From NCBI GenBank assembly GCA_005804885.1, contig SYOX01000404.1, positions 1 through 43,100 on the forward strand: a stretch of 43,100 nt of DNA, read 5' to 3'. The translations under genes and the position numbers were made by a program. Under the pieces are notes generated by a model. It searched no databases and was not told where the DNA came from. It was given only the letters and a program-made list of their open reading frames with translations. Below are positions 27,272 through 34,463 of the stretch, in pieces. This DNA is from Pseudomonadota bacterium (GTDB lineage: Bacteria > Myxococcota_A > Bradymonadia > Bradymonadales > GCA-2716585). The stretch's first letter is position 1, and every line of letters begins with the position of its first letter.

Positions 27272-27838
27272 ATGCAAACGACCTTCACCTCTTCAATCGT
27301 ATGTCTCCTCATCTTCATGCTCGTATTCCCATTGAACGCCCTCGCCGCGCCAGAGGCTGAACAGGTCGCCGCGACAGAGGCTGAACAGGTCGCCGGGCCA
27401 GAGGCTCAAGAGCAGAGCGCCTCCGACGAGGCCGACGAAGGAGAACAAGAAGCGCCCACCCCCGAGGCCGCTCCGGAGCCCGCAGGGGGCGGCGACTCGA
27501 TCATGATGCCCATCATGATCATCGCCTCGGTCGTCGTGGCGCTGGGCGGGGGGATCACGCTGCTGGCGGTGGCCTACTCGACCGGCGATCCCGCTGACAA
27601 CCCCGATCCATCCTTGACCGCGGAGGAGCAGGATGATGAGGAGTTGAACTACAACAGAACGTTGAGCTACGGCTGGGGCTTTACAATCATAGGGACCCTC
27701 ATGGTCTCGCTCCTCGTCCTGGCCTTTGCCTCCGTGCCCGACGATCCCGAGCCCCCTGGGCTCTCGCTGGGCGACGACATCCGCCTCATCCCGCTCTTCG
27801 GCGAGGCGTGGGGCGCTGGGCTTCGGATGGACTTTTGA
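27272..27838 (+). CDS. acidic exported membrane protein
   Basis: 188 residues from ATG 27272, divergent from the MNIO operon. A signal peptide (SSIVCLLIFMLVFPLNALA) is followed by a low-complexity acidic linker built on EAEQVA repeats (two exact 24-base copies, 27352-27399) and Glu/Pro/Ala. Then come two membrane helices (MMPIMIIASVVVALGGGITLLAVAY and WGFTIIGTLMVSLLVLAFASV) separated by an acidic loop. The C-terminus (DDIRLIPLFGEAWGAGLRMDF) is short. I recognise no named family. The arrangement suggests a lipid-bilayer protein with an exposed acidic arm. No Cys residues follow the signal peptide, so it is not an obvious MNIO substrate. Confidence 0.78.
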   Translation: MQTTFTSSIVCLLIFMLVFPLNALAAPEAEQVAATEAEQVAGPEAQEQSASDEADEGEQEAPTPEAAPEPAGGGDSIMMPIMIIASVVVALGGGITLLAVAYSTGDPADNPDPSLTAEEQDDEELNYNRTLSYGWGFTIIGTLMVSLLVLAFASVPDDPEPPGLSLGDDIRLIPLFGEAWGAGLRMDF

Positions 27839-27950
27839 GCCTGGAGGGACGGCGATGGGAGGCCATCGGCGTGCTGCCGGGAAGGTCTCAAAATCAGCCT
27901 CGGAAGCCGTGCGGGAGCATCTTCGAAGCGCCTTCAGATCGCGCGCGTGA

Positions 27951-27956
27951 TATAAT
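27951..27956 (+). promoter_or_regulatory. consensus -10 hexamer TATAAT upstream of the MPG-like gene
   Basis: A perfect TATAAT stands in an otherwise GC-rich spacer, about 80 bases before the GTG start at 28038. No good -35 is seen at 16-18 bases. An inverted repeat CGCCCG/CGGGCG (27966-27971, 27986-27991) lies in the presumed leader. Confidence 0.4.
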
Positions 27957-28037
27957 GATACGATCGCCCGGTGAGAGGGATCGTCGGGCGGGCTGGGGGG
28001 TTTTCCCAGGCCATGGAGCGAGCGTTGGGAGGTCGAG

Positions 28038-28865
28038 GTGAGCGAGCACTTTGGGGTGTTGGCCGGATCGGATGAGGTGGGGGCGGCGTGGTTCGAGGAC
28101 ATCTCGCGGCGGATCCTGCAGGAGTCAGCGCTCCTCATCGGGGGGCGCCCCTACCGGCTTCGGGAGATCGAGTTCTATTACAACGGCGGCGATCACCCAG
28201 ACCCCTTCGCGCACGGCGATCCCGTCCAGCAGACGACGGGGCGCTGGTACTTCCACCGCGATCAGGGGAGCTACCGCGGCGGGAGCTTCAAGGGGCTGGA
28301 CATCACCTTTGGCCCTGAGGGGGTGGTGGGCGGGATCTTGATCCGCAGCATGTCGGGGCCTGACGGCGAGGAGGTCAACGGGTCCTGTCTGTGCGTGGAT
28401 CACATGCTGGCCAGGACGGGGATGGCCAATGTGGCGGCGCTGGACGCGGCGCACGGCGAGCGCAAGGTCTGGGAGGAAGGCGGGCCGCTCCGGCTTGTCC
28501 CGGCCTCGCTGCCTGCGCTGCCCATGTGGTCCACGGCGCGGGTGGGGCTGACCTTGAAGCGGGCCTGGCAGCACGAGGAGATGCCGTCGTACATCATGCG
28601 CCCCTACCGCTTCCTGACGGAGCCGCGCTGGATCAAGAAGGGGAAGCTGCACCTGGTGATCGCGCTCCACCAGCAGGGCCGCGGGGTGGCGGAGATCAAC
28701 GCGCTGACGGGGACGCCGCGCGGCACGATCCAGGGGTACGTGGACAAGTACCAGGAGGGGCTGGCGCTGGACACCCTCAAGGGCTTCCGGGGCAAGGCGC
28801 TGGACAACGACGATCTGGCGACGCTGCACGGGGCCTGGACCCGGCGCTTCGTGCAGGAGGCCTGA
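28038..28865 (+). CDS. conserved protein with MPG-like (3-methyladenine glycosylase-like) domain and HTH-like tail
   Basis: 275 residues from GTG 28038 with GGGAGG seven bases upstream. Residues 35-140 carry a run of motifs (REIEFYYNGGDHPDPFAHGDPVQQ, GRWYFHRDQGSYRGGSFKGLDITFG, GGILIRSMSGPDG and CVDHMLA) that I associate with an uncharacterised family resembling the AAG/MPG base-excision glycosylase fold (E-x-E-x-Y..., H...G..., hydrophobic strand with LIR). That assignment is tentative. The C-terminal part (residues about 205-245) is ALHQQGRGVAEINALTGTPRGTIQGYVDKYQEGL, which looks like a helix-turn-helix. A DNA-repair or DNA-binding role is plausible. Isolated by promoters on both sides; the TetR gene follows 102 bases later. 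Confidence 0.85.
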   Translation: MSEHFGVLAGSDEVGAAWFEDISRRILQESALLIGGRPYRLREIEFYYNGGDHPDPFAHGDPVQQTTGRWYFHRDQGSYRGGSFKGLDITFGPEGVVGGILIRSMSGPDGEEVNGSCLCVDHMLARTGMANVAALDAAHGERKVWEEGGPLRLVPASLPALPMWSTARVGLTLKRAWQHEEMPSYIMRPYRFLTEPRWIKKGKLHLVIALHQQGRGVAEINALTGTPRGTIQGYVDKYQEGLALDTLKGFRGKALDNDDLATLHGAWTRRFVQEA

Positions 28866-28966
28866 TTGCGGCGCTCAAGGACATCCAGCGCTCGGGGGCG
28901 GTCCTTTGAAGCAGTGCAACCCGTTGGGGGTATCCTCCTGCCCGAGTTGGCCTCCTGGAGAGGGTG

Positions 28967-29563
28967 ATGTCGCGCCGCAAAGCATGGAACGGAAACCCGC
29001 CCTCGTCGGCCGCCGAGGCCCGACGGCTCCTGCTGGACATCGCCAGGGAGTGCATCGAGCGCCTCGGCCCCGCCAGGGCGGGGCTCTCGGACGTGGCGCT
29101 GGCCGCCGGCGTCACCCGGCAGACCGTCTACCGCTACTTCTCCAACGCAGACGACCTCTTCCACTCCGCCGCCGTGCTGTCCAGCGGCGGCCTCCACGAG
29201 CGCATGCGCGCCGCCGCGCTCAAGCGGCCGACCTTCGCCGAGCGCGTCGTGGAGTGCGTGGTCTTCTGCGTCCGGGAGATCCCCGCAGACCCTCACCTCA
29301 CGTCGCTCAGCTCGTTGAGCGGCCAGCTGAGCGTCTCGGTGATGATGCGCCTGGCCTTCGTCCAGGATGAGCTGGTCGTCCTGTCCAAGGGCGAGCCCCA
29401 CCTCTCGCCCGAAGCTCTCGATGAGCTGGCCGAGCTGCTCTTGAGGCTGCTGCTCTCCCTCCTCACCGACCCCGGCGAGCCGCGAAGCGAAGAGGCGCTG
29501 CGCGCCTTCCTGCTGGGCTGGCTGACACCCGCCATCGAGGCCCGGCTCACCGGGCCTTGTTGA
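28967..29563 (+). CDS. TetR-family transcriptional regulator
   Basis: 198 residues from ATG 28967 (a GTG lies one codon upstream, GGAGAGG precedes). The N-terminal TetR HTH is clear: ARRLLLDIARECIERLGPARAGLSDVALAAGVTRQTVYRYFSNADDLF, with the recognition helix TRQTVYRYF. The ligand domain (residues 75-198) is helical and rich in Leu, ending LGWLTPAIEARL; its inducer is unknown but presumably hydrophobic. The gene is followed by a rho-independent terminator. A palindrome with TetR-operator geometry then lies on the start of the neighbouring hydroxylase gene, so this regulator probably represses that gene. Confidence 0.92.
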   Translation: MSRRKAWNGNPPSSAAEARRLLLDIARECIERLGPARAGLSDVALAAGVTRQTVYRYFSNADDLFHSAAVLSSGGLHERMRAAALKRPTFAERVVECVVFCVREIPADPHLTSLSSLSGQLSVSVMMRLAFVQDELVVLSKGEPHLSPEALDELAELLLRLLLSLLTDPGEPRSEEALRAFLLGWLTPAIEARLTGPC

Positions 29564-29589
29564 CCCCCTCGGCCTCGAAGGGGGGTTTT
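29563..29589 (+). terminator. rho-independent terminator after the TetR gene
   Basis: ACCCCCT pairs with AGGGGGGT around a 9-base loop, followed directly by TTTT. It starts on the last base of the TetR stop codon and separates the regulator from the divergently controlled downstream gene. Confidence 0.85.
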
Positions 29590-29613
29590 GTTCCTGCCGC
29601 TTGCGCTTCGCGG

Positions 29614-29641
29614 ATCATACATGTAGTGTCATGTGTATGAT
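29614..29641 (+). promoter_or_regulatory. palindromic operator candidate (TetR type)
   Basis: ATCATACA (29614-29621) and TGTATGAT (29634-29641) are perfect 8-base arms around a 12-base spacer that itself holds CATG...CATG. This is TetR-operator geometry, 50 bases after the tetR-family gene and overlapping the start codons of the hydroxylase gene. AT-rich in a GC-rich setting. Confidence 0.55.
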
Positions 29642-30449
29642 TGACCTCGTCGATTGGACACGCTTGGGTCTGTATGTGGTGGGCGCCGTCCTGGGCGGCC
29701 TCGTGATCTTCAACCTCGTCGCGGGCTACTACCACCTGCGCTACTACGTGCTGCGCAAGGACAATCCCGAGTCCTGGAAGATCCAGGACAAGCGCTTCTT
29801 GACGCCAAGGCTGGCCCGATCCGCCTTCCTGCTGACGAACTTCAACATGACGCTCGGGGGGCTCGTCACGGGCGTCCTCATCTACGCGATGACCGAGGGG
29901 ATGCCGACGGCGATCTACACGGACGTGGACGAGTACGGGTGGCCGTGGTTGATCGCCTCCGTCCCGCTGCTCTTCGTCCTCAACGACGCCGGCGCCTACT
30001 ACGTCCACAGGGCGCTGCACCACAAGTGGTTGTTCAAGAACATCCACCGCCACCACCACCGCTACGTCGCTACGAGCCCCTACGTCACGGTGGCCGTGCA
30101 CCCGCTGGAGCTGCTGGCCTTGCAGACCTCCTCGTTCCTGCCGCTCTTCTTCATCCCCTTTCACGCGGGGGTCATCGGCGCGGTGCTGGTCTACATCCTG
30201 GTCTTCAACGTCGTCGACCACTCGGGGGTGCGCCTGGTGAGCAAGCTGCCCTGGCAGGGGCCGTCGATGTACCACGACGATCACCACACTCAATTCCACT
30301 GTAACTTCGGGCAACACTTGATGATCTGGGACAAGATCCACGGCACGCTGCGCCGCCAGAAGCGCAGCTACGGCAAGGACGTTTTCGGGGGGCGTGGGGA
30401 GGCTGAGGGCGAGGAGGCCGAGACGCCCGACTTCGTGCGATACCCATGA
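29631..30449 (+). CDS. fatty acid hydroxylase / sterol desaturase family protein (1)
   Basis: About 272 residues. ATG 29631 or 29637 begins the protein; neither has a ribosome site and both lie in the palindrome, so the message may be leaderless; a TTG at 29601 is less likely. The superfamily's diiron histidine clusters are present: VHRALHHK (about H126), IHRHHHRYVA, VVDHSG and MYHDDHHTQFHCNFGQ, separated by four membrane helices (VVGAVLGGLVIFNLVAG, GLVTGVLIYAM, WLIASVPLLFVLNDAGAYY, LLALQTSSFLPLFFIPFHAGVIG). Members use O2 and two irons to hydroxylate or desaturate sterols, carotenoids or fatty acids. It ends with ATGA overlapping the start of the following membrane-protein gene. Regulated by the upstream TetR protein (inference from the operator). 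Confidence 0.9.
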   Translation: MCMIDLVDWTRLGLYVVGAVLGGLVIFNLVAGYYHLRYYVLRKDNPESWKIQDKRFLTPRLARSAFLLTNFNMTLGGLVTGVLIYAMTEGMPTAIYTDVDEYGWPWLIASVPLLFVLNDAGAYYVHRALHHKWLFKNIHRHHHRYVATSPYVTVAVHPLELLALQTSSFLPLFFIPFHAGVIGAVLVYILVFNVVDHSGVRLVSKLPWQGPSMYHDDHHTQFHCNFGQHLMIWDKIHGTLRRQKRSYGKDVFGGRGEAEGEEAETPDFVRYP

Positions 30450-31603
30450 TGATGTCGACGCTGCCGTGGCAGCTGCCCGCGGACCTGCCGTGGCGGGTCT
30501 TCAAGAGCCCGGCGGAGCAATGGGCCGACATGCCCTCGTTTCTGGTCGGCGAGTTGCTCTTCATCGCGCTGGCCGGGCTGGCGCTGTGGCACGCGCGGCG
30601 CAATGGGCGCGCGCACGTCTTCGCCTGGGTGGCGGCCATCATCGCCGGGACGGCCAACGACATGATCTTCATGGCGCTGCCGCTGGTGGACAACTTCTGG
30701 CAGGCGCAGGCGACCGTCATGCTCACGCCTCGCCTGCCGCTCTACATCCCGTGCGTGTACGTCTGCTTCATGTACTTGCCGACGGTGGCGGCGTGGCGGC
30801 TGGGCTTGAACCGGTGGTCGGGCGCGGCCTTGACGGGCCTGGCGGCCATCGTCTTCTACGCGCCCTACGACATCGTCGGGGCCAAATTCCTGTGGTGGAC
30901 CTGGCACGACACCGACGCGCCCATTGCGGCGCGGATCCTGGGCGCGCCGATCGGCAGCAGCGTGTGGGTCATCACCTTCGCGGCCACCTTCGCGTGGCTC
31001 GTCCGCTGGACCGTGGACAAGGACCCCGAGGTGTCGAGGCGCGGCTTCGCGCTCGGGCTGTTGAGGATCGCGCTGCTGAGCTCCTTCCTGATGGTCCTCC
31101 AGATGACCGCGCTCCAGCAGCTCGACGGGGGCGTCCCGGGGCCGCGGACGCTGGCGGGGGTCGCGCTCATCTACCTGGGCCTGATCCTCTGGGGTGCGCG
31201 CGGGGCGCGGCGAGTCGCAGAGAGGGTCTGGGACCGCCCGCTGGCCTGCGCCATCGCGGTCTACTACGGCGCGCTGCTGGCGATCGTGGCGCTGTCGGTC
31301 CCCGAGGCGCACCGCAGCGCGAGCCTGCACCAGACCTACGGGCCCTGCCACGTCGAGGCCACCGACATCACCGGCGCCACGCGCTTCAAGTTCGTGTGCG
31401 CTGAGGATTACGAGGAGGATTACACCTTTGACTGCGTCGGGCAGCTTCCAGGCGAGGGCGACGAGTGGTACACAGTCTGCGGGCGCCCCCACACGAACAA
31501 GGCCGCCTGGCTGGGCGGTGTGGGCGGCCTCGGCGCGCTCGGGGTGGGGCTCTTTGGCTTCATGCTCGGCCTGTTTCGACGGAGGGCGGCGGCGCCCCGT
31601 TGA
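30446..31603 (+). CDS. polytopic membrane protein, coupled to the hydroxylase gene
   Basis: 385 residues. ATG 30446 overlaps the stop of the hydroxylase gene (ATGA), so expression is translationally coupled. At least seven hydrophobic segments are visible, including LLFIALAGLALWHARR, FAWVAAIIAGTANDMIFMALPL, YIPCVYVCFMYLPTVAAWRL, WSGAALTGLAAIVFYAPYDIVGAKFLWWTWHD and WLGGVGGLGALGVGLFGFMLGLF. A Cys-bearing soluble loop (YGPCHVEATDITGATRFKFVCAEDY and later CVGQ, VCGRP) sits before the last helix. The PCVYVCFMY and PYDIVGAK...WTWHDTD motifs look like a conserved family with a eukaryotic counterpart, but I cannot name it with confidence. Co-transcription suggests a role in making, moving or sensing the lipid modified by the hydroxylase. 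Confidence 0.85.
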   Translation: MMMSTLPWQLPADLPWRVFKSPAEQWADMPSFLVGELLFIALAGLALWHARRNGRAHVFAWVAAIIAGTANDMIFMALPLVDNFWQAQATVMLTPRLPLYIPCVYVCFMYLPTVAAWRLGLNRWSGAALTGLAAIVFYAPYDIVGAKFLWWTWHDTDAPIAARILGAPIGSSVWVITFAATFAWLVRWTVDKDPEVSRRGFALGLLRIALLSSFLMVLQMTALQQLDGGVPGPRTLAGVALIYLGLILWGARGARRVAERVWDRPLACAIAVYYGALLAIVALSVPEAHRSASLHQTYGPCHVEATDITGATRFKFVCAEDYEEDYTFDCVGQLPGEGDEWYTVCGRPHTNKAAWLGGVGGLGALGVGLFGFMLGLFRRRAAAPR

Positions 31604-31679
31604 AGCCAGATCCTGGCAGGAACAAGACCTCGTCCTGGGCGCCTCGGCGTCCTTCGGGGTCGTTTGAGGGGGGGAGCAG

Positions 31680-33002
31680 ATGGGGTGGTATACGTCCGGG
31701 CCGGGCGACGTGGAGTACAAGTACGGCGACGTGGTCGAGGCCGCGAGCTCAAGCGGCCTGGGGCGGCTGACGGTGGTCCCCAGGATCTACAACGGGGATA
31801 TCGACCTGGGGGACCTGGAGTTCCTCGGTCGGGCGCAGCGCGCCGCGATCAAGCGCGGCCTGCCCTGGTCGCCGCTGGACTTCGATCTGGAGGTGGACAG
31901 CTCGGGCGAGTCGCTGGTGGTGCCGCTGGATGTGGACGTGAGCGCCCTGCTGGGGACGATCGCGGAGCACGTCGAGGCGCACGGGGCCACGCTGCGCGCG
32001 CTGGTCGGGCGGGAGGACGAGGGGGATGAGGGGCTGAGCGAGCTCAGCGTCTCGCTGGAGTTCGCGTGGGAGGTCGGCCAGGAGCAGCGCGACGCGCTGC
32101 TGGCGTGGCTCAACGGGCCGCTCAAGGCGCCCGTCACCTGGGAGGCCCTCGGGCGAGGGGCGCTGGACGACTATCCCTGGTACAACCCCCCCAAGGATCT
32201 CAAGCGCGCCTTCAAGGCCCTTGAGGAGGACAGCCCGCGCCACCTCGTCGCCGTCATGCTGGGCGCGGCGGCGCTGAGCGACGCTGCCTTCAACCTCTAC
32301 CAGCCCGACGACAGCTGGTCCACGACGGTCTCCTTGTCGCGGCAGGGCGACGAGGGCGAGGAGGATGCGCCAGAAGGAGCGCTGCCGCCCTCGGCGATCC
32401 TCTTTGCGCTGTCCGACCACACCTTGCTGACGTGGATGGCGCGGGCCATGGGCGTCCCGGAGGCGCTCGATGAGGCCATCTTCTATCTGCACCGGGGCGA
32501 CATGAACGTGGATCTGCCCCCCGAGGAGGACGAACCGGAGGAGTGGCTCACGCCGACCTTTGACCTGCTGAAGATCGTGGTCCGCGTGCTCCGGCGCATG
32601 GTGGGCTTCGAACTCGTCGTCCCCCTTCAAGAAGGCCAGGATGGGGCGCACCATGTGACCTACGGGTGGCACGCTCAGGCCACCCGCGGGGCGCTCTCGG
32701 GCGCCTTCGCCGAATCCGGGCTCGTGCCCTTGCCCCTGGAGTTGTTCTTGAGCGCCGCGCGCGGGACGCTTGAGTCGGAACCTCCACCCGCGCGCCTGGA
32801 CTTCTGCCGCACGGCGATCGATGAAGATCGCGAGGGCCCCGGCCCCATGGCCCACATCCTCGACGGCGGCCCGCCGCCTCACACGGTGGATCTCGACGAC
32901 CTGACGATCTGGCTGCTGGCCCTCGATCCGCGCGATCTCCCAGGGAAGTCTCAAAAGCGCCTCAAGAGGCTCGTCGAGCGGGTCTTGTTCGAGTCCACCT
33001 GA
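31680..33002 (+). CDS. unknown 440-residue cytosolic protein
   Basis: 440 residues from ATG 31680 (GGGGGG-AGCAG upstream). No signal peptide or membrane helix. The N-terminus (MGWYTSGPGDVEYKYGDVVEAASSSGLGRLTVVPRIYNGDIDLGD) is beta-rich. The middle is helical and acidic, with a repeated architecture (PPKDLKRAFKALEEDSPRHLVAVMLGAAALSD; PPSAILFALSDHTLLTWMARAMGVPEALDEAIFYLH). The C-terminus ends ALDPRDLPGKSQKRLKRLVERVLFES, a basic helix. I do not recognise a family and see no catalytic motif. It is 76 bases downstream of the hydroxylase/membrane-protein pair and may share their transcript, though no direct evidence shows that. Confidence 0.8.
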   Translation: MGWYTSGPGDVEYKYGDVVEAASSSGLGRLTVVPRIYNGDIDLGDLEFLGRAQRAAIKRGLPWSPLDFDLEVDSSGESLVVPLDVDVSALLGTIAEHVEAHGATLRALVGREDEGDEGLSELSVSLEFAWEVGQEQRDALLAWLNGPLKAPVTWEALGRGALDDYPWYNPPKDLKRAFKALEEDSPRHLVAVMLGAAALSDAAFNLYQPDDSWSTTVSLSRQGDEGEEDAPEGALPPSAILFALSDHTLLTWMARAMGVPEALDEAIFYLHRGDMNVDLPPEEDEPEEWLTPTFDLLKIVVRVLRRMVGFELVVPLQEGQDGAHHVTYGWHAQATRGALSGAFAESGLVPLPLELFLSAARGTLESEPPPARLDFCRTAIDEDREGPGPMAHILDGGPPPHTVDLDDLTIWLLALDPRDLPGKSQKRLKRLVERVLFEST

Positions 33003-33030
33003 TCCCAGCCTCCGCCCAGGCCGCGCCGCC

Positions 33031-33873
33031 TCACGACGGCTCCCGCCCTCGCCGCAAGCTTCGACTGAACCCGGCGCGCAGCTGCCGCAGCGGCCACACC
33101 AGCTCCTCGAACCACGTCGCGGGCGCCATCTCCTCGATCCCGAAGGACTCGGGGCGACGCCGCGTAATCTTCGCCGTCCCGAAGATCACGTCCCAGAGGA
33201 AGAGGAAGTTGCCGAAGTTGCCCTTATAGAACGTCGCGCCATCCGCCTCGTGCAGGCCGTGGTGCGCCGCGTGCGTCGTGGGCGTGGAGATGAGCCGCTC
33301 GACCACCCACATCAACGGCCGCGACCACCGCCACTGCAACAGCCTCTCGTCCCAAGGCACGCTGGAGTGCGCGCTGATGACCACCGCCATCTTCAACACC
33401 AGATACACCAGGTACACCGGCAGGAAACCCCAGTACACCAGGATCCCGGAGAGCCAGATGCCAGGCATCATCGCGTAATAAATCAGGTTGTTGCGATACA
33501 CGATCCGCACCGACATGTACCCCGCCGAGTGGTGGGCCCGGTGCAAGGGGTACAGCCAGGAGGTGTGGGACAGCCTGTGCCACCAGTACTGCGTCATGTC
33601 GTCGGCGACGAGCAGCACGCCGAACATCGCCCACCACGGCCAGCCCGACAGCATCCCTTCGCTGCCCGGGAACATCGCCTCGGCCAGCCCGTGGGACGCC
33701 GTCAGCACCAGCGGCAAGATGACCAAAGGGACCAGGATGTTGCTGCCCACATCCAGGATCACGTCGCTCCGACGAGCCGCCTCCCGATGCAGAAAACGCC
33801 CCAGCAGGATCTCCAGCGCGACGAAGAGCACGAAGACGCTCGCCACCGCGATCGAGGCCATATCCATCGTCAT
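33031..33873 (-). CDS. fatty acid hydroxylase / sterol desaturase family protein (2)
   Basis: 280 residues from ATG 33873 with GGGAGGTGGG upstream. Four to five membrane helices alternate with the superfamily's histidine boxes: QYWWHRLSHTSWLY, HRAHHSAGYMSVR, ISAHSSVPWD and THAAHHGLHEADGATFYKGNFGNFLFLWD. All of the expected eight-histidine diiron set can be placed. Distinct from the first copy at 29631 (different spacing and termini), so it is a paralogue with its own substrate. Convergent with the 440-residue gene (29-base gap). Upstream lie two hairpins and a palindrome (33941-34003) that could carry its operator and promoter. Confidence 0.9.
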   Translation of the reverse strand: MTMDMASIAVASVFVLFVALEILLGRFLHREAARRSDVILDVGSNILVPLVILPLVLTASHGLAEAMFPGSEGMLSGWPWWAMFGVLLVADDMTQYWWHRLSHTSWLYPLHRAHHSAGYMSVRIVYRNNLIYYAMMPGIWLSGILVYWGFLPVYLVYLVLKMAVVISAHSSVPWDERLLQWRWSRPLMWVVERLISTPTTHAAHHGLHEADGATFYKGNFGNFLFLWDVIFGTAKITRRRPESFGIEEMAPATWFEELVWPLRQLRAGFSRSLRRGREPS

Positions 33874-33940
33874 GAGCCCACCTCCCGGAGCCCACGGGTC
33901 ACCAGCGGCTCGCCGAGCCTGGCCTCCAGGCCTCCACCTC

Positions 33941-34003
33941 TAGAACACTGGACAGCCCGCTGTCCAGCGCCTCGCCCTGCTCGCACAGGGCAATCGAGTT
34001 CTA
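33941..34003. other. three-way-junction-like palindrome cluster
   Basis: An outer 6-base pair TAGAAC (33941-33946)/GTTCTA (33998-34003) encloses two perfect hairpins: CTGGACAGC-CC-GCTGTCCAG (33948-33967) and GCCCTG-CTCGCA-CAGGGC (33974-33991). It lies 68 bases upstream of the second hydroxylase-family gene. The first palindrome has a TetR/LacI operator appearance; the whole folds as a small three-way junction. Confidence 0.55.
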
Positions 34004-34330
34004 ACTGGCACGGTTCTGGCCTGGGAGGTCAAGCCCGCTGCGATCGAGAGGCCGCCGCCCCAGGCTGGCGCCCGGGGCTACAGGTCAGGCACGCCCCTTC
34101 GGGGCTCTCGGCGGGGCGCCAAGTTGCGTGGCAGCGTGGCCCTCAAGCCCACCAGACCCTCAACCCATCGTGTCCGCCGCGCTCTGTGGCAGGGCCCACG
34201 AAGGCATCGACCCCGTCGTCAGCCCCGCAGGGGCGTCCCTTCCCTGTAGCCCCGGGCGCGAGCCTGGGGCGGCCGGGGTGCTCAGCGAGCCCGTCGCCAT
34301 CGAGAGATTCGTCAGAACTCGATTGCCCTG
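33986..34330. repeat. 345-bp element with 17-bp terminal inverted repeats, containing paired-arm copy B
   Basis: The termini are perfect inverted repeats: CAGGGCAATCGAGTTCT at 33986-34002 and its complement at 34314-34330. Inside are the two opposed arms (34051-34116 and 34214-34277) shared with copy A at 4343-4562. Near the right end of copy A, a diverged version of the terminus (AACTCG...CCCTGC, 4585-4600) is visible. There is no coding region, which fits a MITE-like non-autonomous element. Confidence 0.7.
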
Positions 34331-34463
34331 CCTGCTCGCATGGACGCACGCGGCGCACGGCGCCAGGCTCTCGCGGCGCACGCGGCGCGCTCACACCGCC
34401 GCGTCCGAGGATCGCTTCGAGGATGGAACAGGGGCAGGTCCGGGCCGGGGAGGCCCGCAGGGA

